24,244 bases of DNA, from assembly GCA_964450705.1 (NCBI GenBank), contig CAYVDB010000007.1, positions 1-24,244 on the forward strand, written 5' to 3'. This DNA is from CAYVDB01 sp964450705 (GTDB taxonomy: Bacteria > Patescibacteriota > Minisyncoccia > Phycocordibacterales > Zambryskibacteraceae). The notes beneath the pieces are model-generated. The model searched no databases. It saw nothing but the letters and a program-made list of their open reading frames with translations, and was not told where the DNA came from. Positions 1-5,340 of this stretch are shown in pieces. Both the position numbers and the translations under genes were made by a program. The first letter of the stretch is position 1. Each line of letters starts with the position of its first letter.

Positions 1-638
1 CCCTTTTTACGTTTTTCAAAAATGAAATAACCAAAAACAACTATAACAACACCGCCGAGAATCATAAGAATGACATTCTCCCATGTATTAATAAAGACAA
101 CATGTTCTTTGTAAAACAGCCCCATTTTCCCTCCGATAGAAGCAAGGATGGCCCCGCGTATAATACTTCCGATAAAAGTAGCAATCCCATATGAAATTGG
201 ATGCATACGCAATACCCCCGCCAAAGCAGTGAGTGCGGTAGCAGGAATTATCGGAATAGCTCGTAAAACAGTAAGCGTAACCTCATCTCTAGGGCCTTTT
301 GCAAAACGCATTCTCATGCGTTCAATATCGTCCCACGATACACCAACCAGACGTCCGAATTTATCAAAAAATGGTTTGCCTAAGAAATACCCCAAATAGT
401 AGATAACATAAGAACCCAGCGTGGCCCCAATCGCAGCCGGAATAGCTACGATAAAAAAGAGCCCCCATAAAAAAGATAGCCCACTAAGATTTGATAGAAA
501 AAGAAACCCCGAGGAATAAAGCACTAGTGCCGATGGTATTGGTGCAATAACAGCTTCTATGGTAGCCGCCACAAATATGCCTATCACTCCAAGCGGTATG
601 AGAGTATGCTCAAGAAATGTAACTATGGTTTCAATCAT
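1..638 (-). CDS. DedA/VTT-domain membrane protein, 3' end cut by window edge
   Basis: Reading in from position 638 (ATG) gives about 212 residues with no stop before the edge, so the C-terminus is missing, probably by only a few residues. The protein is very hydrophobic. The N-terminal part has a Glu followed by IAPIPS near residues 28-36. A later LRAIPIIPAT segment matches the family's R-x-(I/F)P-x-x-P region. A Gly-rich membrane segment and a KRKKG tail follow. DedA/VTT proteins are inner-membrane proteins linked to lipid-carrier (undecaprenyl-phosphate) recycling and membrane homeostasis. That role is inferred from the family only. The gene starts 9 nt after the stop of the CapA-like gene, so the two are probably co-transcribed. 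A lipid-carrier role would suit the glycan genes further along. Family assignment is fairly sure; substrate is unknown. Confidence 0.85.
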   Translation of the reverse strand, partial: MIETIVTFLEHTLIPLGVIGIFVAATIEAVIAPIPSALVLYSSGFLFLSNLSGLSFLWGLFFIVAIPAAIGATLGSYVIYYLGYFLGKPFFDKFGRLVGVSWDDIERMRMRFAKGPRDEVTLTVLRAIPIIPATALTALAGVLRMHPISYGIATFIGSIIRGAILASIGGKMGLFYKEHVVFINTWENVILMILGGVVIVVFGYFIFEKRKK

Positions 639-647
639 CAGTTTCTA

Positions 648-1619
648 TTATAACTCGGGCGATCCTTCCTTATACGGCCTAAAGTCTTTAGTAAACCTAA
701 TAGGTACAAGCTTATGAGTAAGCACATTCCCTTCTGATACAGAAACTTCTAAAACTGCACTCCTACGCGTATCTTCTGAAAAGTTCTGATCAAAGATAAA
801 ATTACCAAGACTATAGGCGATAAGACCTTCATTATATTTCTCAATTTCTTGGAGCACATGAGGATGATGCCCTATTATGAGAAGCGCTCCCGCATCTATA
901 AAACTGCGAGCAAGAGTCTTTTGATACTCACTTGCGAAGACTTCATACTCATTTCCCCAATGAATAGAAACCACCACCGCCTGACAACCATGGTTTTTGG
1001 CACTTTGAATAGATTCAATAACTCTCTTTTGATCTAAATATGCCATGCCAGGGCTTTCTTCTTTTGGAATACGAAGGCTAAATTCTGAAAAAGCAAGGAA
1101 ACAAAAATTCTCTTTATTTACCTTAATACTTTTAAATGCATGGGCTTCTTCTTGATTTAATCCTCCTCCCACAAACTCAATACCATAGGATTTGAGATAA
1201 GTTAATGTATCAATAAATGCATCACGCCCCCAATCAAACATATGATTATTAGCAACTGAAACAATATCGAATCCAGAAAAAACAAGCCCACTAAGAGTTT
1301 TCGGATGGGCACGAAAAGAATAGATACTACCCTGATTTAGACCCTGGAGAGACACCGGGTTCTCAAGATTCCCAAATGCAATATCAGCATCCTGGATACG
1401 TTGGGCAATAAGCTCAAACGGATATTCTGGACTAGTTTTATCGATAAGCGTACCAATAGAACGAGAGAGCATTATGTCACCAACAAAAACTAAACGTACC
1501 GGCCTTGATTGTTTTATAAAAAATCTTTCCTCAAAAAGAACGACAGGAGCTGTAATACAGATTATTATAAAGATGAAGAAAATATATTTTTTAACCCTAC
1601 CTTTATAATTAAACTCCAT
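648..1619 (-). CDS. CapA-family (PGA_cap) membrane-anchored metallophosphatase-like protein
   Basis: The 323-residue protein has a positively charged N-terminus and one hydrophobic segment at about residues 12-29. This is a signal anchor that puts the rest outside the membrane. The PGA_cap fold signatures appear in order: FVGDIML (Asp48), GNLENP (about 83-88), VANNHMFDWG (about 122-131), SIHWGNEYE (His220), GHHPHV (250-255) and YSLGNFIFDQ (about 269-278). These metal-ligand motifs are all intact. CapA of Bacillus is needed for poly-gamma-glutamate capsule export. Most relatives are uncharacterised, and no capB/capC neighbours are visible here, so a capsule role is not shown. The gene lies 42 nt after the GNAT gene and 9 nt before the DedA gene. 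The AAGGA just before its ATG is too close to act as a normal ribosome binding site. Confidence 0.88.
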   Translation of the reverse strand: MEFNYKGRVKKYIFFIFIIICITAPVVLFEERFFIKQSRPVRLVFVGDIMLSRSIGTLIDKTSPEYPFELIAQRIQDADIAFGNLENPVSLQGLNQGSIYSFRAHPKTLSGLVFSGFDIVSVANNHMFDWGRDAFIDTLTYLKSYGIEFVGGGLNQEEAHAFKSIKVNKENFCFLAFSEFSLRIPKEESPGMAYLDQKRVIESIQSAKNHGCQAVVVSIHWGNEYEVFASEYQKTLARSFIDAGALLIIGHHPHVLQEIEKYNEGLIAYSLGNFIFDQNFSEDTRRSAVLEVSVSEGNVLTHKLVPIRFTKDFRPYKEGSPEL

Positions 1620-1661
1620 GTCCTTTTCTAATATTGAGAACGCCCAGCAAAATCCCTTAAT

Positions 1662-2141
1662 CTAACTTTCTTTGAAAATAACACCGTATTCATCTGAAAG
1701 CCTAGACAGTACCGCTTTCAATTTCTGAGAACCTTCATCAGAATATCGAGAACCGACAAGCCCAACGCCCCTTTCTTTCGCAAATTTAAAAGCTCCCTCT
1801 AGAACCAACGAAGCATACCCATTGCCCTGATAATCTTTATCTACAGAAACACCTGTCATCCAATATGTATTCTCTTCATACGGGCTCTTCTCAAGTTCAC
1901 ATAAAGCAACTATTTTGCTATCAACTTTAACCACGGGATAATAAAAATTTCCTCGATCTCTGTGTGGGTTTATAAGATTTTCAATATTAAAATATTTAAA
2001 TACCCCACCATCTTCAAATCTCAAAAAACGACTATCTTTAGGAAGAGAATCCCCCTGATATATCAATTCAAAAAGGTCTTGACCAGAGAGAACTGCCGAT
2101 TCTAAAATTGCTTCTTGTCGTTCAAAATTACCTTCATTCAT
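1662..2141 (-). CDS. GNAT-family N-acetyltransferase
   Basis: The 159-residue cytosolic protein has the acetyl-CoA pyrophosphate-binding loop typical of GNAT enzymes, YQGNGYA at residues 104-110. It is preceded by a beta strand (WMTGVSVDKD) and followed by the helix SLVLEGAFKFAKERG. The length is typical of a single-domain GNAT. The substrate cannot be read from the sequence; small molecules, antibiotics and protein N-termini are all possible. It lies 20 nt downstream of secA in the same direction and is probably read from the same transcript. No convincing Shine-Dalgarno precedes the ATG at 2141, which lies in an AT-rich gap. Confidence 0.75.
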   Translation of the reverse strand: MNEGNFERQEAILESAVLSGQDLFELIYQGDSLPKDSRFLRFEDGGVFKYFNIENLINPHRDRGNFYYPVVKVDSKIVALCELEKSPYEENTYWMTGVSVDKDYQGNGYASLVLEGAFKFAKERGVGLVGSRYSDEGSQKLKAVLSRLSDEYGVIFKES

Positions 2142-2162
2142 AAATTAGATTTAATAAAAAAT

Positions 2163-4622
2163 TTAAGCTCCATGGCATTTCTTAAATTTCTTACCTGAAC
2201 CGCACGGGCATGGATCATTTCTGCCTACCCCGTCGAACTCTCCTTTAGCGCGTGAAGTTTCTGTTGTTAGTGACTGAGCACCCTCGCGTATCTCTTTCAG
2301 ATTCTGTGTTTCCTTACTTTCTACTCTAGACACAACGTGAGGCATAACTCTTATAATCTCATCGATCACGGAGCTCTCCATTTCTTTAAAAAGTTGGAGT
2401 CCCTCTTTTTTATACTCAACAAGAGGATCCCTTTGCCCATATGCACGAAGATTTACGCTCCCCCTGAGGTAATCCATCATCTCTAAATGATCGACCCAAA
2501 ACATATCATTTGCTTGAAGGGCTACCATGCGTAACGCTTCGAGAAACGTGCCCTCTCCCAGTTCATTTTCTTTTTTAGCAAAAGCTTCTTTTTCTTCTTC
2601 CGAACAAGCGTCAAGTATTGTTTCTTTATATTTCCTTAAGATTTCATTATCTCCTGTAAGTAAAGCTCGTCTACGTTCATAAACAACCTTACGTTGAAAA
2701 TTCAAGACATTATCAAAATCAAGCACATGCTTTCGAGCGTCAAAATGAAAGCCCTCAATTCTCTCTTGTGCTTTTTCAAGCGCCCCTGTAATCATTCTAT
2801 TTTCTATAGGCTGGTCTTCAGGTATACCAAAGCGCCCCATCATCTTTTTTATTGCATCAGACGCGAAAACCTTCATGAGATTATCTTCAAGAGAAACGAA
2901 GAACTGTGTCTCTCCTGGATCCCCCTGTCGACCAGACCGCCCACGTAATTGGTTATCAATTCTTCGAGCTTCATGACGCTCTGTGCCAAGCACAAAAAGT
3001 CCTCCAAGAGTTTTCACCTCTTCACGATCTTCTTCAGAAGCAGGATTGCCACCAAGCTTAATGTCAACTCCACGACCAGCCATATTTGTCGCAATTGTCA
3101 CCGCACCCTTTTTACCAGCTTGAGCTATAATCTCACCTTCTCGCTCGTGATTCTTTGCATTCAAAATTTCATGGGGCACGCCCTCTCGCATTAGATAACT
3201 ACCGAGCAACTCGTTCTTTTCAATAGAAGCAGTACCTATAAGAACCGGCTGACCTTTTGTATTTAGTTCTTTTACCTTAATTGCAATAGCCTGGAATTTG
3301 CCCTTCTCTGTCTGAAATATAAGATCGTCTTTATCGAGACGAGCAGACGTTCTATGAGTAGGAATAACTACCGTCGAGAGGCCGTATACCTTATAAAACT
3401 CTTCGGCAGAAGTCTCCGCAGTACCTGTCATACCAGAAAGTTTGGTATACATTCTGAAATAGTTTTGAAAAGTGATTGATGCAAAAGTACGTGATTCTTT
3501 TTGAACCAAGACTCCCTCCTTTGCTTCAACTGCCTGGTGAAGCCCTTCTGACCAACGTCGTCCTGGCTGAAGACGCCCTGTAAATTCGTCTACTATCACA
3601 ATTTCTCCATCTTTGACGACATACTCCTTGTCTCTATTGTAGAGCGCCTTTGCGCGAATCGCAGTTTCTAAATGATGTACATACTTAATACCGCGATCAG
3701 TATAAATGTTCTCAACCCCAAGGGCTCGCTCCGCTTTGGTAATGCCGTTATCAGTAATAGATACCTGTTTGAATTTTAGGTCAACAGTAAAGTCCTCTCC
3801 TTCAACAAAGTTTCTCGCAATTTGTGAAAATGTCTTGTATAGATTTTCTGATTCGGTTGTCGGAGCCGAAATAATCAAAGGAGTCCTCGCTTCATCAATT
3901 AGGATAGAGTCAATTTCATCCACAACCGCATATGCATGTTCGCGCTGTCTTATGTTTTCTTTTCGATATTCAATATTATCTCTCAAATAATCAAAACCGA
4001 ATTCATTATTTGTTCCATAAGTAATATCAGCGAGGTATGCTTCTTTTCTAGATACAGGGCGTAGAAATTCTTTCACTACATGGAAACCCCCAGTCAAATC
4101 TCGCTCTTCGTCAGACTCAGTGTGCGTTGGGTCATAGATATAGGAAGCATCGTGATTAATAACCGAAACTTTTAACCCCAAAAAATCATAGATCTGCCCC
4201 ATCCAGGCGGCATCTCGACGCGAAAGATAATCATTCACCGTTACCACATGAACCCCTTTACCTAAAAGAGCATTCAAATATACAGGGAGAGTTGCAACAA
4301 GAGTTTTACCTTCTCCGGTTCGCATTTCTGCAATTTTTCCTTGATGTAAAACTATGCCTCCAATAAGCTGAACATCAAAATGCCTTTGCCCGAGGGTTCT
4401 TCTAGAAGCCTCCCTCACAAGAGCGAAGGCTTCAGGTAAAATACTATCCAAAGTTTCTCCCTGGGAAATTCTTTCTTTAAATTGAGCGGTTTTTTCTCGC
4501 AGCTCTAAAGGAGAAAGCTTCTCTAAGCTCCCTTCTAAGGAATTTATTCTCTCTACAATAGGGCTTAGCGACTCTGCTTCCGCAAATGCCCCAGCCTTGA
4601 ATAATTTCGAAAAAAATGACAT
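2163..4622 (-). CDS. secA: Preprotein translocase ATPase SecA
   Basis: The 819-residue protein is the motor that pushes unfolded secretory proteins through SecYEG. Visible landmarks are Walker A MRTGEGKT (100-107), the TVNDYLSRRDA helicase segment (about 128-138), ADITYGTNNEFGFDYLRDN (198-216), Walker B VVDEIDSILIDEAR (233-246), the SGMTGTA region (396-402) and motif VI QLRGRSGRQGDPG (558-570). A C-terminal SEC-C zinc motif has Cys805, Cys807, Cys816 and His817. Compared with E. coli or B. subtilis SecA (from memory), about 28 extra residues lie between FLGL and ADITYG (about 153-197). They include an acidic stretch with TESDEERD. The linker before the SEC-C motif is short. The gene follows a strong terminator and has a possible extended -10 just upstream. 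The GNAT gene follows 20 nt after its stop. Confidence 0.98.
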   Translation of the reverse strand: MSFFSKLFKAGAFAEAESLSPIVERINSLEGSLEKLSPLELREKTAQFKERISQGETLDSILPEAFALVREASRRTLGQRHFDVQLIGGIVLHQGKIAEMRTGEGKTLVATLPVYLNALLGKGVHVVTVNDYLSRRDAAWMGQIYDFLGLKVSVINHDASYIYDPTHTESDEERDLTGGFHVVKEFLRPVSRKEAYLADITYGTNNEFGFDYLRDNIEYRKENIRQREHAYAVVDEIDSILIDEARTPLIISAPTTESENLYKTFSQIARNFVEGEDFTVDLKFKQVSITDNGITKAERALGVENIYTDRGIKYVHHLETAIRAKALYNRDKEYVVKDGEIVIVDEFTGRLQPGRRWSEGLHQAVEAKEGVLVQKESRTFASITFQNYFRMYTKLSGMTGTAETSAEEFYKVYGLSTVVIPTHRTSARLDKDDLIFQTEKGKFQAIAIKVKELNTKGQPVLIGTASIEKNELLGSYLMREGVPHEILNAKNHEREGEIIAQAGKKGAVTIATNMAGRGVDIKLGGNPASEEDREEVKTLGGLFVLGTERHEARRIDNQLRGRSGRQGDPGETQFFVSLEDNLMKVFASDAIKKMMGRFGIPEDQPIENRMITGALEKAQERIEGFHFDARKHVLDFDNVLNFQRKVVYERRRALLTGDNEILRKYKETILDACSEEEKEAFAKKENELGEGTFLEALRMVALQANDMFWVDHLEMMDYLRGSVNLRAYGQRDPLVEYKKEGLQLFKEMESSVIDEIIRVMPHVVSRVESKETQNLKEIREGAQSLTTETSRAKGEFDGVGRNDPCPCGSGKKFKKCHGA

Positions 4623-4641
4623 AGCTTTCTAAAAGGACTCC

Positions 4642-4650
4642 ATTCTAGCA
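4642..4650 (-). promoter_or_regulatory. secA: Possible extended -10 promoter element for secA
   Basis: On the minus strand this reads TGC-TAGAAT, a TGn extended -10, ending 19 nt before the secA ATG. The matching -35 position falls inside the upstream terminator hairpin and is poor (ATGTCG). A GGAG lies about 16 nt upstream of the ATG, which is rather far for a ribosome binding site. A secA promoter is expected here because a terminator separates secA from the gene before it. Confidence 0.4.
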
Positions 4651-4690
4651 TAGAAAAACCCCTCCGACATACGCCGGAGGGGTTTTTCTA
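4651..4690 (-). terminator. Rho-independent terminator after the Lys/Ala-rich peptide gene
   Basis: A perfect 16-bp stem (4651-4666 with 4675-4690) has an 8-nt loop. Its GC core is CCCCTCCG/CGGAGGGG, flanked by A5/T5 runs, so on either strand the 3' arm ends in a U-run. It begins 4 nt after the stop of the small basic peptide gene. It should insulate secA from upstream transcription. Confidence 0.92.
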
Positions 4691-4694
4691 AGTA

Positions 4695-4784
4695 CTAGCG
4701 TCGGCGTGAAGCCTTTCGCTTTGTAGCTTTTTTCTTTCGAGCAGGAGCCTTTTTCTTAGCTGCCTTTCGCTTTTTTGCTGCCAT
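4695..4784 (-). CDS. 29-residue Lys/Ala/Arg-rich histone-H1-like basic peptide
   Basis: The ATG at 4784 opens a 29-codon frame ending in TAG at 4695-4697. It begins MAAKKRKAAKKKAPARKKK and ends in SRRR. Only Lys, Ala, Arg, Thr, Ser and Pro follow the start Met, and there are no acidic or aromatic residues. The composition resembles histone H1 tails and bacterial AKKA-type DNA-binding tails, so binding to DNA or RNA is likely; this is inferred from composition. The context supports a real gene: a recognisable promoter (4898-4926), an untranslated leader of roughly 105-110 nt with a hairpin, and a strong terminator 4 nt after the stop. It does not match bTHX or L34 as I know them. A decayed C-terminal tail of a larger protein is less likely because the transcription unit is complete. 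Confidence 0.72.
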   Translation of the reverse strand: MAAKKRKAAKKKAPARKKKATKRKASRRR

Positions 4785-4794
4785 GATATTTTTG

Positions 4795-4822
4795 TTCAAT
4801 AATTCCTTTCGAAATTATTGAA
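4795..4822 (-). promoter_or_regulatory. Leader hairpin displaying an AAGGA in its loop, upstream of the basic peptide gene
   Basis: A perfect 10-bp inverted repeat (4795-4804 with 4813-4822) encloses an 8-nt loop. On the minus strand the loop reads TCGAAAGG, and with the adjoining stem base it gives AAGGA. This is the only Shine-Dalgarno-like sequence before the 29-codon gene. It lies about 19 nt from the ATG, too far for ordinary initiation unless structure shortens the distance. The stem is all A-T except one G-C pair, so it should be weak and temperature- or factor-sensitive. The regulatory role is inferred. Confidence 0.45.
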
Positions 4823-4897
4823 AAACTAAACATTAATGTTCAAAATAATTCGTTGCACCGCGACGACACTCGCTTGCAACAATTACGACCTGGAATA

Positions 4898-4926
4898 ATT
4901 ATCGTACAGTTATGCTACGTATACAA
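4898..4926 (-). promoter_or_regulatory. Sigma70-type promoter for the basic peptide gene
   Basis: On the minus strand, TTGTAT (4926-4921) and GATAAT (4903-4898) are separated by exactly 17 nt. Each differs from consensus at one or two positions. Transcription would start near 4891, giving a leader of about 105-110 nt before the ATG at 4784. The AT-rich upstream DNA (4940-5010) could act as an UP element. Confidence 0.6.
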
Positions 4927-4944
4927 TGATTTTAGAAAAATAAT

Positions 4945-4953
4945 TGTGGATAA
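4945..4953 (-). promoter_or_regulatory. Consensus DnaA box TTATCCACA
   Basis: The plus strand reads TGTGGATAA, which is TTATCCACA on the minus strand, the full consensus DnaA box. It lies about 19 bp upstream of the -35 of the basic peptide promoter, next to a very AT-rich stretch. I found no second perfect box nearby and no dnaA or dnaN gene, so an origin is not supported. A single 9-mer could occur by chance. Confidence 0.35.
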
Positions 4954-4963
4954 CTTTCATAAA

Positions 4964-5007
4964 TATTTTTTGAAAGTTTTTTAAATAAAAAAATATTTCA
5001 AAAAATA
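4964..5007. repeat. AT-rich inverted repeat (possible cruciform or unwinding element)
   Basis: Two 12-nt arms, 4964-4975 (TATTTTTTGAAA) and 4996-5007 (TTTCAAAAAATA), are perfect reverse complements around a 20-nt spacer. The spacer contains its own smaller A/T inverted repeat. The stretch 4955-5026 is almost pure A/T. It lies between the terminator of the putative RNA and the DnaA box and promoter of the basic peptide gene. No coding potential was seen. Confidence 0.6.
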
Positions 5008-5026
5008 ATTTGATAGAAAAATTTTT

Positions 5027-5073
5027 ACAAACAAAAATCCTCCAGAGATAATTCTCGGAGGATTTTTGTTTGT
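5027..5073 (-). terminator. Strong terminator ending the putative structured RNA
   Basis: A 17-bp perfect stem (5027-5043 with 5057-5073) encloses a 13-nt loop that can itself form GAG/CTC pairs. On the minus strand the 3' arm runs GGAGGATTTTTGTTTGT, giving a U-rich end. The arms are A/T-rich on the outside, so it could also work on the plus strand. It is the first good terminator after the glycan gene block ending at 5341, so it may serve both. Confidence 0.9.
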
Positions 5074-5075
5074 TT

Positions 5076-5168
5076 TTAGTTCTGCCCATTCGCGGAGAGT
5101 GGGGCGAGCTCCAAAACAAATGTGTATGTGAGTGCGACCACTCCCCACGAATAGGAAGTACCGCACAT
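5076..5168 (-). CDS. Possible 30-residue small hydrophobic protein inside the putative RNA
   Basis: On the minus strand an AGGA (5177-5174) stands 5 nt before an ATG at 5168, good spacing in a window where such sites are rare. The frame runs 30 codons to a TAA at 5078-5076, 3 nt before the terminator stem. It contains a hydrophobic run, GVVALTYTFVLELAPL, and ends SANGQN. It overlaps both arms and the loop of the 18-bp stem, so codons and RNA pairing constrain each other. I do not recognise the peptide. The placement (promoter, leader, SD, frame, terminator) resembles a small-protein mRNA or a type I toxin mRNA, but no antisense RNA promoter is evident. It could equally be a chance frame in a structural RNA. 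Confidence 0.3.
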   Translation of the reverse strand: MCGTSYSWGVVALTYTFVLELAPLSANGQN

Positions 5169-5222
5169 AAATATCCTAAATAAAAAAACCATTATCTGCA
5201 ATAAACAAAAGTTTCCTTTTAG

Positions 5223-5251
5223 CACAAACCCCGCGCAACGCGGGGTTTGTG
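5223..5251 (-). repeat. GC-rich hairpin within the putative RNA
   Basis: A 13-bp perfect stem (5223-5235 with 5239-5251) with a 3-nt loop reads CACAAACCCCGCG-TTG-CGCGGGGTTTGTG on the minus strand. It looks like a terminator core, but CTAAAAGG rather than a U-run follows it on the minus strand, so it is more likely an internal structural helix. On the plus strand the following sequence is only moderately U-rich and no gene precedes it. Confidence 0.75.
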
Positions 5252-5305
5252 ACACATTTGTTTGTTTTGTTGCTGTTCTCCTTACGGAACCGCACTCACC
5301 ACCAT

Positions 5306-5333
5306 ATTATAGCAAACCTGCAGGCTTTGTCAA
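5306..5333 (-). promoter_or_regulatory. Perfect consensus sigma70 promoter for the putative RNA
   Basis: On the minus strand, TTGACA (5333-5328), a 16-nt spacer and TATAAT (5311-5306) are all exact consensus. A TGC directly before the -10 also makes it an extended -10. It is the strongest promoter I found in the window and lies just beyond the stop of the O-antigen ligase gene. Transcription should start near 5299-5300 at GG. Confidence 0.88.
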
Positions 5334-5340
5334 GTAAATC

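Larger units (their letters stand above)
5027..5299 (-). ncRNA. Putative structured RNA of about 273 nt, family not recognised
   Basis: A perfect promoter fires near 5299 and a strong terminator ends near 5027. The inferred RNA contains: segment Y at its 5' end (GTGAGTGCG, 5299-5291); segment X (AAACAAATGTG, 5263-5253); a 13-bp GC-rich hairpin (5223-5251); a small GAAA-capped hairpin (about 5206-5219); an 18-bp stem (5138-5155 with 5085-5102); and the terminator. The 35-nt loop of the 18-bp stem contains exact complements of Y (5128-5136) and X (5114-5124). The stem has three G-U pairs when read as minus-strand RNA, but A-C mismatches when read as plus-strand RNA. This supports the minus strand. 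I could not match it to SRP RNA, tmRNA, RNase P RNA or 6S RNA. It may instead be the mRNA of the 30-codon frame inside it. Confidence 0.6.

Noticed and set aside
4695..4784. Ribosomal protein L34 or bTHX as the identity of the small basic gene
   Set aside because: It lacks the L34 signature (MKRTYQPS...) and the bTHX pattern; it is a simple Lys/Ala/Arg repeat.
4905..5073. Chromosomal replication origin
   Set aside because: Only one perfect DnaA box was found, no dnaA/dnaN gene is nearby, and secA and glycan genes flank the region.
4910..5119. 69-codon minus-strand frame through the AT-rich region
   Set aside because: It also crosses the terminator, its low-complexity translation follows base composition, and it has no ribosome binding site.
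4981..5166. 61-codon GTG-start frame on the minus strand across the putative RNA and its terminator
   Set aside because: It runs straight through the strong terminator hairpin and into the A/T-rich stretch, giving a Phe/Lys/Ile-rich tail. It has no proper start context; the 30-codon ATG frame has better support.
5223..5251. GC-rich hairpin as a terminator of a short RNA of about 77 nt
   Set aside because: No U-run follows on the minus strand, so termination here is unlikely; it is treated as an internal helix.
5027..5299. Identity as SRP RNA, tmRNA, RNase P RNA or 6S RNA
   Set aside because: I looked for the SRP GGAAG/GCAGCC loop region, tmRNA tRNA-like ends and tag frame, the RNase P P4 core, and a 6S-type single rod pairing the two ends. 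None is present in the expected form. A covariance search would be decisive.
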